From Ditylenchus dipsaci (taxonomy: Eukaryota; Nematoda; Chromadorea; Rhabditida; Anguinidae): a stretch of 64,000 nucleotides of DNA. The position numbers and the translations under genes were made by a program. The notes beneath the pieces are model-generated. The model searched no databases. It saw only the letters and a list, made by a program, of their open reading frames with translations, and was not told the DNA's origin. Location: assembly GCA_004194705.1 (NCBI GenBank), contig SADC01001112.1:744001-808000 (forward strand), in the 5' to 3' direction. Shown one piece after another: positions 44,560 through 56,061 of the stretch (position 1 is the first letter of the stretch; each line of letters begins with the position of its first letter).

Positions 44560-44800
44560 CATCTATGAGCATTTAGGTCTAAATTGACCTCTTTTAGACC
44601 TTTATAGGTCTATGAAAAATGCATTGATTTAAGTAATTCAGTCTATTCTGTAATTATTTTGTTTGACAGTAGCTGTGCTTAGAGACTGTAAGCACAACTT
44701 TATTTCATACTCTCAAACAAAATAATTACAAAATCGGCTGTTTAGTTCAAATTTTAGACCTGAAAAGGTCTATTTAGACCTAAATACTCATCCCTGGCTG
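44560..44800. mobile_element. Inverted-repeat element, ATTTAGGTCTAAA family
   Basis: ATGAGCATTTAGGTCTAAAT is near 44570 and its inverted form ATTTAGACCTAAATACTCAT near 44775. GACCTCTTTTAGACC and GGTCTATTTAGACC are nested inside. The outer CCAGGGATGAGT resembles hAT ends. The middle also pairs (TTATTTTGTTTGA with TCAAACAAAATAA). Confidence 0.6.
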
Positions 44801-46707
44801 CGAGGGGGCGATTTGACTACCCTCTTTTTCGAAAATAGGTGGTATTTAAATCGAGTGGTGTCTGTAATTAGAAAATTATAGTCAGGAACTTTTTAGTTAA
44901 TTAAATTAATCAAAAACTACCAAGAATTTTTACGATACAACGTTCATAGTTGTTTCGGAAATCAAAGATTAAAAGTCAGTCAAGCGAAATCTTCATATCC
45001 TTTTTTTCAAAAAGGATATGACTTTGTGACACAAACACATTGTCTAAAACAAGCATTTCGCAGAGCTAAAAATAAACACAGAGAGAAAATGCTCACAAAA
45101 GGCACTTATCCAACTCTATTTATTCTTTATTCCAAAATTGCAAAAAGTGGAAAAATTTGCATTTTAGCCATTTTTAAAGAATTTGAAAAAAACAACATGC
45201 CAATCTTCAAATACTTTTGACTGTTTGGTCCTATTTCCACCGTTTTTCTGGAATTGAATTATCTTTCTGGTGCGCTGAAAGTTAGGAGGGTGCAAGGCGA
45301 TTTCCGATTCGAATGGCTGTCTTTTGGCCGAAAATCGGGGGTCTAAAAAAGCTGATTTTTTGAAAAACAAATGTTCTGGGCGTGAATTGTCCGTGTACCA
45401 TTCAGGACATCGTACACTTTTATTTAAACCTAAACACTCAACTTCCAATTTTTTCTCAGGAGTCGAGGTGGTATCAATAAAACTATAAAATTACAAAAAT
45501 TCTCTTTTAATTCCGAAAAATTCGTATTTCGCAGCAAAGTAAGCAACCCTTGTAGCAATTTTACTTTAAACACAAATATTGAGAGTAAATAGATGAAAAC
45601 TCGATTCAAAAAACCAAATGACTTGAACAACAAGCATCTTGTATAGCTATATGTAGAGAGTTGGGCAAAAGCTTGTGCCCCGACTTTTTGTTGATGCTTG
45701 CAGCCTATAAATCAGGTTTGATGTTTTGCCTTTTTTATTTATGGTAGTAGGGTTTTCATCGCAATGATAAGAACCAATAAGGCTTCTTTCGTTGCTGCTT
45801 CACATAAATACGAAATATGCTTGAGAGAGCGAAAATAAAATCTGCCACAAAATAAAAACCTTGAGAAGAGAGAACCCTCATTTAAACATTTTAATGTTAT
45901 TTTCATCACATTAATTTTTACTAATGGCCAATCCCGAGCGGTGTTATTATACCCTCAAAAAATTGGCTGTAGATCAAAATAATTTTTAGTAAAGTCGACA
46001 CTGAATATAACGGACTCTATATAACGGACAGCTTATTACAACTAATGCAGGCAAAGTTGTCATACAGAAACAATCATTTAAATGAAATTTTCAAAAAAAA
46101 TCCAGCAAACACTAGACAAACAGTGCTTTTCAATTTAGATTCCTTGTGCCGAAAAACCGTGATTTTATCTGTTTTTGGTGTTTTTCTAGGTCCACCAAGC
46201 TCCTCACCCCATTCTGGTCAAAATAGAAACTTTTCCAAATGGATCATTTGTCTAAAGCTTATTTTTAGGTATACTAAGTATTAGAGCTTAAAAAAGCTGA
46301 CCAATAAATATAAATATAAATTCAATATATGAATTTTTATAAAAAGGGTCGAAACCAAGGCTCTTATTTGTACATTATTTAAACTCATATGTACTTTTGT
46401 TGAAAATTCTCAAATACCACTTTAAAATGGAAATGTTTTAAAGTTAAACACTAATTAGAAAAAGTTCTTTAAACTATTTAATTATATAAGTTTAAAGGCA
46501 GTTAAAGTTTGCAAAATTCTTATTTTAAACAAGCAATCATTAGAACAATTTTACTTTAATGGAGGCGGGGGAGAAAGCTGTTAAGAAGATAGTCTCGACA
46601 CAAAGGATTAATCCAATTTTTTGTTTTTTAAACGTGGCTGTAGAGCCCTAATTTGTCGATCACCAATTGTTGCAATGTCAGACAAACTTGTGCACGATTT
46701 AAGGTTA
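44801..46707. other. Intergenic, no gene recognised
   Basis: AT-rich. It contains a diverged copy of the ACTTGAACAACAAGCAT repeat at 45617 (better copies at 48421 and 48678), a left-end pogo-like phrase at about 45995 (GTCGACACTGAATATAACGG) and scattered short frames without conserved content. Confidence 0.45.
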
Positions 46708-46852
46708 CAGTAGCGTCCAAAAGTAATGCAACAAGATTTTTTCGCGGAGTATTTTTTCTTAATCCTTTATTTTAATACCTATGTGAATTTGAATACAAAT
46801 TCTATTATAGCAGTTTTGTAGCACGTTTTCCCCTTTATCCGATGGCATAAAC

Positions 46853-47312
46853 TAGGGTTGGCCAATGGGCATATGCCCGGACATAAAAAAAAGAAGAAAA
46901 ACAGTTGCACAGAAAAGAAATACACCCGAAGGGACCCCCTGAAAATATGATTCAGCTTCAAAATATCCCCGGGCATATGCCCGCAAAAATACTGAAAAAA
47001 TACACAGCGAAGAATGTATTTTAACCAAAATGTCGTATGAGTAGATGCAGGAATAAGGGCATATGCCCTTGGGCATATGCCCCGAGCATATGCCCGGGCA
47101 TGCCATACGTCTACTTTAGTCAAAATACACCCTTCGCGGTGTATTTTTTTCTGTATTTTTGCGGGCATATGCCTGGGGGATATTTTGAAGCTAAATCATA
47201 TTTTCAGGGAGTCCCTTCGGGTGTATTTCTTTTCTGTGCAACTCTTTTTCTTTTTTTTATGTCCGGGCATATGCCCGGGCATATGCCCGCATATGCCCAT
47301 TGGCCAACCCTA
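46853..47312. mobile_element. 460-bp hAT-like MITE with GGGCATATGCCC arms
   Basis: TAGGGTTGGCCAATGGGCAT and its exact inverse are flanked by the 8-bp duplication GCATAAAC (46845-46852 and 47313-47320). The palindromic unit GGGCATATGCCC is repeated in both arms and at the centre. The two halves are long inverted repeats, so both strands show similar meaningless frames. Confidence 0.88.
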
Positions 47313-47384
47313 GCATAAACAAAATCCCAGAAAGCTCAATTTGTTGTTATACACAATACATTTTCCGAAACATGTCATTTTTTG

Positions 47385-48037
47385 ATGCGTCCAAAAGTAA
47401 TGCAACAAGACTTGATACTGACAGATAAAAGTTGTTTTAGAACTTTTTTGTCAGTTTTTTATGAAGTGCAAAGCACTTTTTCTTAGCTACAATTTGGTAG
47501 GTCAAACGTTAGATTATTTTAGAAAAGTTATGATCTTAAATATAAAAGTGTTGATTTTTAGTCAAAATCAGAGTAAATTTAAGGAAAATGGTCGTTTGAG
47601 TGCACAAACAGTGGCTTTTCTCGAAATTTATTCTATCAAAAGTTTTCATTTAATGCATTACTTTTAAAGCTCTTCGATTTCCCTGCAAAATGACTTGTCG
47701 TACGTTGTGTTAGAATGACACTAGGCTAAAATACAGACGGTTGAAATTTAAAAAAAATTAAAAATGACTCAAAATAAGATAAAACATAGGTTTTTTCTTT
47801 TTAAAACTTCGACCGCACTCAAACGACCATTTTCCTTAGATTTACTCTGATTTTGACTAAAAATCAACACTTTTATATTTAAGATCATAACTTTTTCTAA
47901 ATAATCTAACGTTTGACCTACCAAATTGTAGCTAAGAAAAAGTGCTTTGCACTTCATAAAAAAACTGACAAAAAAGTTCTAAAACAACTTTTATCTGTCA
48001 GTATCAAGTCTTGTTGCATTACTTTTGGACGCTACTG
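47385..48037. mobile_element. 650-bp foldback, arms about 220 bp
   Basis: The left arm (47385-47610) and the right arm (47810-48037) are near-perfect inverted copies. Both encode the same chance peptide beginning MKCKALFLSYNLVGQTLDY on opposite strands. The spacer contains no gene. Confidence 0.85.
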
Positions 48038-48039
48038 TA

Positions 48040-48205
48040 AATCAGCATCATCAATATCAGAATTTTGAAATTCCTTCAAAAATGCCCTAAAAATTGAAAT
48101 GAAAAAACGGGGAAACCAATCAAAAAGGTTGATTAGTCTTCTACTGCATTTCAATTTTTAGGTTTCTCGAAAGAATTTCGAAACTCTGATATTAATCATG
48201 TTAAT
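48040..48205. repeat. Short inverted repeat
   Basis: AATATCAGAATTTTGAAATT at 48053 and the inverse around 48180, with CCTAAAAATTGAAATG and its inverse inside, make a hairpin of about 150 bp beside the foldback element. Confidence 0.45.
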
Positions 48206-48409
48206 CCAACTTTTAATTTCGCACAGATTTTTCTGACATCGTGACACAGAGCTTGCACAGAGGGAATATGGCTCTAAAACCACATTCAAAAACACAAAAC
48301 TTGGAGTAAGCTTTTCGTGTCGAGACCATCTCCTTAATAGCTTTCACCCCTCCCCCTTTAACACAAATATTGAGAGAAAATCACACATGGAAATTTGAAT
48401 GGTGCGATC

Positions 48410-48960
48410 TAATAAACACACTGACTTGAACAACAAGCATTTTGCAGAGTTATATGCATAGCGTTTGGTGCGAGCATGGGCTCGGTGATCATGGCCCATT
48501 TTGTCTCTATCTATGCGTGCACTCCACAAAACGAGTTGAATGCCAAGTCGGGCCGGTGTGATCTTTTGCTTTTTGCCCAATTTTTTATAGATCATGTTTG
48601 TAGCATCTTGAAAAAGGCCAACAAGGTCGCGTTAGCGAAAAAAACGACAAAATTTTGCTTGAGATAGCAAGCGAATTTGACTTGAACAACAAGCATTTCG
48701 CAGAGTTATATGCATAGAGTTGGGTATGAGCAAGGACCCAGCGATCATAGCCCATTTGACTTTATCTATGCGTGCACTCCACAAATCGAGTTGAATTTCA
48801 AGTTCCAGTGCGTTTGATATTTTGCCCTTTGCCCAATTTTTTTATCAATCATGTTTTTAGCAGATTCGAAAAAGCTGACAAAAGGCCTCAGAGAAAAAAA
48901 ATCAAAATTTGCCTGAAAGAGCAAGCAAAGTTTACCAAAGATAAAAAGAAACGGCTCTTT
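48410..48960. repeat. Two tandem ~257-bp units
   Basis: ACTTGAACAACAAGCATTT followed by GCAGAGTTATATGCATAG and TCTATGCGTGCACTCCACAA occurs at 48421 and again at 48679, about 80% alike by eye. A third, dispersed copy of the first phrase is at 45617. No protein frame is conserved between the units. Confidence 0.65.
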
Positions 48961-50365
48961 ACATATTCTTCAATCTCCAGTTTTTCAACCGGCTACCCTT
49001 CAACATGTCTATTAATAACCAGACTATTCTTCAACTGTTATATTCTTTGACCGGATTGTTGTACATACATTTAAAAAAGCGGTATTTTGTGAAAGACATC
49101 AGTCTTTTTGTCAAAAATCCCGCGCCTCTCGATAATTATATAATCGAAATAAAACACGCTGTGATAAAAACGACGTGGTGGTTCAGTAGTGGAGCATTTG
49201 ATTTGAAGCCTTTTGCGTCAAAGATCCGAATCCGTGTTTGTTTCAGCATGTGTCTTTTTCTGGACTCCCATTGAATCCCCAGCGGAGTTTCACCTAATTT
49301 CCACTAAATGTCACCTTGATTGTCACTTAATCCATACAAAGTTACCAGCCAGTTTTTACCTCTTTACCCTTTAATTACCACCACTACAAGCTAATCAGAA
49401 TAAAACATTTTGATTTATCACCGATTAGCATCTGGTATCCACATGGGATCACAATTGGAGATTGGCTAGCAATCATGTGGAAGTTTCCGGGTAAACCAGT
49501 AGGACTTAACTGAGATCTCACTGGCAATTTTTTTCGCTGTGCATTGTACGCGGGTCTTTAGAAGTAGGTTAGCCGCATGAGAATGAAATATATAGTAAAT
49601 CACAGTCCTATTTGTAAAAAAAAATTTGATGCATTTTTTTGCGGAAGAGAAATATGGCTTGAGAAACAGTAATCGACAGAAAAAAAATTTACACCGTTTT
49701 TAGCTACTTCTATTTTCACCAAGAACAACCTAATTGAAGAATAAGTGGTTGTAGTTGGACCAAGTTTTATACATCAAAGGATGCCGCCTTTTTGCCCCAT
49801 ACCTATGGGGCACTTTTGAAGACAAGCCTATATGTTTAAGAGGGTGTTTAGGTTAAAGTTTTGGTTCACCCCGTATTCTGATTTTTCTAGTTTTCACAGT
49901 CATCTTTTTAAATGGTAGATTATTGCTTTTTAATTTTGACCAAAATTTTGACTTTTCGCCTGGCACCAGCCGAACCAATTTTCAGTCGTTTTCAGATATC
50001 TTACAGAAAAAATATTTTTAGGTGTGGAATAACACTTACAGCTAATATCTGAATTTTTGTGTTTGGGTATCTGAGTAATTCATCATACGAGGCTGGATGA
50101 TACCTAATTGAACGAAGTCAAAGTTCAGTAAGTTAAAATGCAATGAAAGCCGAACCGTCTAGTTTGCCACTCGGTCAGTTTTCCACGGTTATTTCGCCGC
50201 AGTTTTCAAAATGACTTTCACATCCCTAGTTTAAGTTCAATCAAAAAATAATTGTTAATTTTTTTTCGAGTAAAAAAGTCTCTCTTGCCAATTCTGACTG
50301 TCAGAATTTTTGAATTTCATTCTGACTTTCCATTCTGCCTCTGACTATTGAGAACGACTGCCAAC
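48961..50365. other. Intergenic, no gene recognised
   Basis: Low-complexity AT-rich sequence. The open frames are short and do not align with each other or with any family I know. Confidence 0.4.
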
Positions 50366-50611
50366 CGATTCGTTACAAAAACTGATTCGTTACACCGATT
50401 CGTTACACTGACGATTCGTTACACCGATTCGTTACACTGACGATTCGTTACACCGATTCGTTACACTGACGATTCGTTACACCGATTCGTTACAGTGACG
50501 ATTCGTTACACCGATTTGTTACAAAAACTGATTCGTTACACCGATTCGTTACAGTGACGATTCGTTACACCGATTCGTTACAGTTATTTTAAAATTGCAT
50601 ATCTTCACCAT

Positions 50612-51655
50612 GGCATTAGGTCATTTGGTCCCCGGTCATTTGGTCCCCGTCATTTGATACCCGGTCATTTGGTCCCTGGTCATTTGGTCCCCGGTCATTT
50701 GGTCCCCAAAAGCCGCCAATTTAAAATGTTCAAACAGGTTCGAATCTTGGCGATAGCAAAGAATTGTTTTCTACCATATATTATCCCGAATAGGTCTCAT
50801 TCACCTGGGAATCGGAAATTGGAAAATTTTGGATTTAGAAAAAATATTAAAGACTATATGGGAGGGGAAGGGTATACTGAATAACACTTGGTGATATCTC
50901 ATTCATCCTCAATGATCCAGATCCACCCTCAGTGGTCTAAGTCCACCCTAAATGGTTCAGATTGACTTTTAGTGGTCCTAACACACTTTCAATAGTTGGG
51001 ATTCACTACCAATGCCTCCGTTATTAGTAAAATGGTTTTAAAATTTGGTGGGGAAATTCAGTAATTTGGTGGGGAATTTCACACTTTTGGTGGGGAAATT
51101 CACTTACAGCCATTTTTATTGACTAGAACACAAAAATAATGCCTTTTTCGAGCTTCTGAGGCAATTTTAGGTCGATATAGGGTGTTTGGAAACACTTTAA
51201 AAAAATTTTCATTTGGGGGGGGGGGTATACTCCGGTAGCGCCAATTTTTTTATATAATTTAACCTCAGTTCTAATGGATCATCGATTAACCTGACATTTG
51301 GATGGGTTTTCAACACTTTTCCAGGTTATTGTGCAGCTTTTTAAAGCGGTCAAATTCCCGGTCACATTCATTTGACTATGTGCCAGATATTTGAAGTTTG
51401 ACTTATTAGAAACACATGAGCATCTTGCAAACAATAGCTAAACGATTTGCAAGTCTCGAAATTGGATCGACATAGGTTTCGTTCAAGACAACATGGAAAA
51501 ACATTAAAAAAATTTAAACTGGCGGCTTTGGGGATCAAATGACCGGGGACCAAATGACCAGGGGACCAAATGACCGGGGACCAAATGACCGGGATCAAAT
51601 GACCGGGGACCAATGACCGGGGACCAAATGACCGGGGACCAAATGACCGTCGCCC
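50612..51655. mobile_element. 1044-bp MULE-type MITE with GGTCATTTGGTCCCC arms
   Basis: Left arm: about six units of GGTCATTTGGTCCCC. Right arm: about eight inverted units. The exact 9-bp repeat CTTCACCAT at 50603-50611 and 51656-51664 proves insertion. The arms continue with a shared segment (AAAGCCGCCAATTTAAA). The interior has TGGTGGGGAAATTC repeats and a GGGGGGGTATACTCCGGTAG remnant, but no transposase. Confidence 0.9.
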
Positions 51656-51803
51656 CTTCACCATTATTGACAGCGCTTAATTTAATCAATATGTAAATTT
51701 GAAACAGGTCATACTACTTTTATTGGTTTTGTAAAATTTTACTGAATCCAAACAAGTTAACATACATTTCCGAAAAGAATGAGTGATATATCATAACATA
51801 AAT

Positions 51804-53905
51804 TTAGAACAATTGAATCTCGGCCGGATTTTCTTCAACGACCATGTCCAGAATTTGTTCTCCAGGCATTTCAGCGGGATTCCTTTCCGCAGCTGGTTAG
51901 CTTCGACCTCATCTTCAGCAAGAACTTCACTGCAAACAAATAAACGTCAAAGTTAAACTTTAGCCACAAATACACCTGTACTCCGCAGCCTTGATTCCCA
52001 TCAGACGTCCTACTCGCTTGAGGTATTTGGACATCCTGTGCACGTATAGCTCACCACGGAACATCCATCATCCGACGAGAGAAAGTGGAGTATTTTGTCC
52101 TAAAAAAAGTAAGCAAGGTTGGAAATCCACAAAAATACCTTCTCTTCGGCCAAGCTTTGAGTGATTTCCGAGTAGTTTGTTCTCTGCCTTCTTGGTGGCT
52201 GCCAACCTTCAAAGACGTCTACTGCATCCATCTCTTCTGTATGTGTCACCTAAGGCCAAGTTTTAAACCCTGTTTCCGAAATGGTTTAAACAAATGCACC
52301 TGTTTGAAGACCATGGCCAGTGCCCAAGCTTGGAGTTGATGGAGAAATGTAAGCGCTGCTTGCTGTGATAACTTTCGGCATGGTTTGTAGTTCTCGTCCA
52401 GAGTAGGCGAAGAGACAAAATATTTCTCCAAGCGACAGCCACGTATTCCTGCAACGAGTGTAAAACATCCTCCAAATTAGACAAAAATGATTACTGAAAG
52501 TATTGCAGGAGACTTTCCACTTTTTCTTTAACGTCCTGAGTTAAAATTGTATCCGCAATTCGGGTTCTCAGCAGCTGAAGGGAGGGCATCCATTCGACCA
52601 TTGGCGTGATTTGCAATGCACCTAGCATTCTCACGATTGTTTGGAGCTGACCGTCCGCTTGATATTTCGCCGAAAGTCCCAAGCTTTGTACCTAAAGCTG
52701 ACTGAGAAAAACAATTTCAAAGCAACTTTTACCTTTCTGTAGAGTCCTTGCTTCACATGGAAGGAACATAGTTTGACGGCAACACCCGGAAAAACTTCTT
52801 GGAAGGAAGAGTACGCCGCGATTTCTGCGTCGAAGTTTGCAAAACGAATTGAATGGACGACCGCCAGATTGGAGAGCGCTTCTTTCACTGAAAACCATCA
52901 AAGTATTAGAACTACCAAAGTCGCAAACATTACTTTTCTGCCACATCCTCTTGTAGATATCCTTCGACTTCTTCTTGAGGAGAACTGTCACCAGTGGAGT
53001 TGCATGGGTCCCTCGAATCAGCCCAAACACGCGGTAAATCTGCTTCGTTCCTTTCGGCGCGTACTTGAAAGTCCCGTCCGAGATGATGTGCGTGCAATTA
53101 CTTAACAGACTCAACTGGCGAGTGGACGAGAATATGAGCATATCGTCATCTGAAACAGATAAACCTGATTAAAATCCCCATGTCAAACCGTACCGCCATG
53201 AAGAAGAAGCTGTTCTCCGAAATGTTGATGTCCTCATTCGCCTCGTTCTCTCAAAGTTAAGCGCATGCCTCTATTCTCCGCAGCCAGGAATTCTTTAAAA
53301 GTGTTGATATTGGGATGTTTCTTTCGCTTGGCACGATAAAGAGCCCTCTCCACTGCGATTACGCTCCCCACCGCAGCATCTCGGATCTGAGCGACATCTG
53401 AAGAGGAATCAATCTTTTAACTTACAAAGCCACCCATAAAAACCAAACCTGCTTCAGGAACACCCGGGAAATCATGGACTATTCTTCCATCAATTCTGAC
53501 TCTGGCAGCAGTTGACGTTTCTCTGATTCCGGCAGCCAGCTCTGCTTGTACACTTCGACGGATGTTGACGCGCGCACCTATTACAAAGGTCAAATTAGTC
53601 TCAATTTATTTGAAAAACCTGATTCAGATTCATAGCTGAGCAGATGTGATCGTATACCGCCGGATCTCCCAGAAACTGATTCGTGCTTACGTTGAATTTG
53701 AGAGTCAAAACCTTGTGCAATGGGTGATCTTTTCGCTTTTTAGCTCGACAACGGAACAGCCGTAGTAGGCTTGCTCGATTTCTTCTTTGACAGTCGATCT
53801 TCCGCTTTTCGTCCACACATAGCATCCCAGACCATCTTCAGTGTAAGTGATTGGGGCTGTCTTTACACCGATACGCTTCGAATGAACCAATTGAACGTTA
53901 GACAT
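51804..53905 (-). CDS. MULE transposase with FLYWCH-like N-terminus
   Basis: Cut-and-paste transposase of the element 50366-54206. Minus-strand exons give a FLYWCH-like zinc region (53905-53640), a helical region (53590-53190), and the MULE DDE core with HIISDGTFKYAPKG at ~53090, the second Asp in FANFDAEIAAYSSF at ~52840 followed by LCSFHVKQG. A C-terminal RTTNHAESYHS motif is at ~52400 and the stop TAA at 51804-51806. Several short introns are visible. The frame changes by one base near 53820 and near 52440 inside conserved stretches, so either the copy is decaying or the assembly lacks bases. Confidence 0.85.
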
Positions 53906-54309
53906 CTCAATTTTCTAAGAACAAAATCAGTTAAACCAGTAAAGCTAAGGTAAGCATAAAAATTGAAAACAAATTTGAAAAGACACCAGTTTTGAAAACT
54001 GGAAACAAATTAGAAAGAGTGTAACGAATCGGTGTAACGAATCGTCAATGTAACGAATCGGTGTAACGAATCGTCAGTGTAACGAATCGGTGTAACGAAT
54101 CGTCAGTGTAACGAATCGGTGTAACGAATCGTCAGTGTAACGAATCGGTGTAACGAATCGTCAGTGTAACGAATCGGTGTAACGAATCAGTTTTTGTAAC
54201 GAATCGTCTGTATACCATTAATAAGAAGATGTGTCCAAGACATTGTTTGCTAAAGAGGTATATGTAAGCAGGATCGATAAATATTCACGTTAACAATAAG
54301 TCCTCAACA

Positions 54310-55030
54310 AGAAGGGGGCTGGCAGACTTAATATGCAACATCGCCTTAGGTCACAGGTTCGACTACCACTGGCTGCAGACCTTATTTTTTTCTCTTTTTA
54401 TTTACCAGTTTGGTGTCAAAATGTAGCTAAGATCATCAGCTTTCATTTAAGCTATCATACAGATAAAAAGTTTGTATAAAGTTAGAGCTAGAATTTAAAA
54501 AAAAGATTAAACCGTGTCCAATCCGATGAAATCCTCAATAGGATTATCAATCAAGCAATCAATTGCGACCATTTTAAGCTTCACTATCAGCAAATGCTGT
54601 AATTTGGAGATTTCATGCACATGACTGGCTGGTATTGAATTGGACATCAGTAAAAGTTTTTAAAACCTTAGCTCTAACGAAATATTACCTTCTACCTTGT
54701 ATGATAGCTCAAATGAAATCTCATAATCTTGGCTTTATTACTGTGTATGAAACGTGTCACTTGTCAAAAAAATGAAGAAATATCAATCAAAGCAGTAGAA
54801 GAAAACCTCAAACCATCGATTATCGGAGCTCTAGCCTATTTTTTAGCCTACAAATAAGCTACACTAGGTGTGAAACCTGCGTTGATGGTCTTGTCGGAAG
54901 CCCGAGGATGATTTTTACACGAAATTGTTAATAAAAAAAATTACATACATGGTGTGCAGCCGCTGGTAATCGAACCTGTGACCTACGCGATGCGTATATA
55001 AGTTCCCCACCTTTAATTTGGCTGCTCTGA
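54310..55030. mobile_element. Inverted pair of tRNA-derived SINE family 2
   Basis: The plus copy has CACAGGTTCGACTACCACTGG at 54352-54372. The minus copy (to 55020) has the inverted GGTTCGATTACCAGCGGCTG with GCGTAGGTCACA before it. Both bodies contain the AGCTATCATAC or GATAGCTCAAATGAAA phrase shared with 27630-27850. Confidence 0.65.
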
Positions 55031-55134
55031 CAAACAATTGGCCTGAAAATTCTGCCCGAAAATCATAAAATTTTGAAAATAGGATAAAAACTTTCATTGT
55101 TGGAGTGGTAAATTACTTCAAATTTATGATCGAA

Positions 55135-55255
55135 AAATAAGCGCCCCCCTTCTAATTGCCAACCCCCCCCCCCCCCTCTAATTGCCGCCCCCTAGAGGTC
55201 GATCGGAAAATGAGCGCCCCGGGGCGGCAATTAGAGGAAATACGGTATTTATGTT
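55135..55255. mobile_element. MITE with ACGGTA end and C/G-run core
   Basis: GGCGGCAATTAGAGGAAATACGGTA at 55222-55246 is the family right end. The inner part pairs GCGCCCCCCTTCTAATTGCC with GGGGCGGCAATTAG. The left terminal repeat is cut off or worn. Confidence 0.5.
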
Positions 55256-55707
55256 TTTCCGAACCAAATAAACTCCTTTTGTGCATCTTTTCCAAAAGCG
55301 GCTGAGCCGTCTCTATTTTTTTTATTATCAAAAGGTGATGATTCTTTAAACGTCTAGAGAGGTACCTTTCTCCTTCTTTGCTGATTTCTTTTCTGATATT
55401 AATCTTCCCTCCCCACCTTAACCTTTTAAAAAAGCCATCAGAAAAAGCAAAAAATAATATATCGTTAAGAAAGCCAACCCATACCTATTTTTTATCTAAA
55501 TTCGGAGTTATGTTCACAGTTCACTAGTTGAATCGATACTATTGATTTTCAAAAATAAGGTTGTGCCTATGAAACAGTGCATGTTAGCATGAGATATTAT
55601 TGGTTTTGTACAAAACATGTCCCCCATTAAATGCCATTTTGTTCGCTTTAGTTAAAAATATCAACATCATTTGAATACATCATCTGCACTTGAAAATTAA
55701 GAGTGTG

Positions 55708-55914
55708 CAGTCGGCTCTCGATAACCTGCCACCCTTTCAAGTTCGCTCCTGCCTAGAATTGAAACTTTTTTAACTCAATTTTTTAGCTTTTTGCAGCATA
55801 TAATTCGTCAGTTATATTGAGGGTTCATTTGACTAAATTTTAGTCAAAGCTGACCAAATTGGTCCATGTTTGGGTGTATTATATCGACTGTGGCGTTATA
55901 TTGAGGTTTTACTG
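55708..55914. mobile_element. Pogo/Tc1-like MITE
   Basis: Left CAGTCGGCTCTCGATAACC and right (inverted) CAGTAAAACCTCAATATAACG are inverted ends, followed on the right by TA. It is close to the 21766 and 11699 elements in sequence style. Confidence 0.55.
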
Positions 55915-56018
55915 TACCGTATTTGTTCTAATAGTCTATTTCTACATACATATTTTTCCTCATACTTTATAATTTTTACTGTCTTACCATGCCTATAACA
56001 TGGGTCGCCCAAAAAAGC

Positions 56019-56042
56019 CTATATATATATATATATATATAT
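56019..56042. repeat. (TA)n microsatellite
   Basis: About eleven TA units, 20 bp outside the left end of the hAT at 56062. Confidence 0.9.
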
Positions 56043-56061
56043 GCACTTTGATACTTGGGAC

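Larger units (their letters stand above)
46708..48037. mobile_element. Tc1-like element pair with CAGTAGCGTCC ends
   Basis: TA CAGTAGCGTCCAAAAGTAAT at 46706 and the exact inverse ending GGACGCTACTG TA at 48039 delimit it. An internal repeat of the end (GCGTCCAAAAGTAATGCAAC) at 47387 suggests either two overlapping insertions or an internal duplication. The left part is interrupted by a 460-bp hAT-like MITE. Confidence 0.7.
50366..54206 (-). mobile_element. Mutator-like element with CGATTCGTTACACC tandem terminal arrays
   Basis: The left array (50366-50584) repeats CGATTCGTTACACCGATTCG and CACTGA spacers. The right array (54019-54206) is its inverted copy. The outermost units are identical (CGATTCGTTACAAAAACTGA). 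The element encodes a MULE transposase on the minus strand and contains a younger 1044-bp insertion. I could not find a matching 9-bp duplication at the outer ends. Confidence 0.85.

Noticed and set aside
46852..47318. Cys/Gly-rich small proteins (GICPG repeats)
   Set aside because: They arise from the palindromic GGGCATATGCCC units of a 460-bp MITE and appear on both strands.
47461..47957. Two related genes encoding MKCKALFLSYNLVGQ
   Set aside because: They are the two arms of one foldback read on opposite strands, and the frames end in unrelated sequence.
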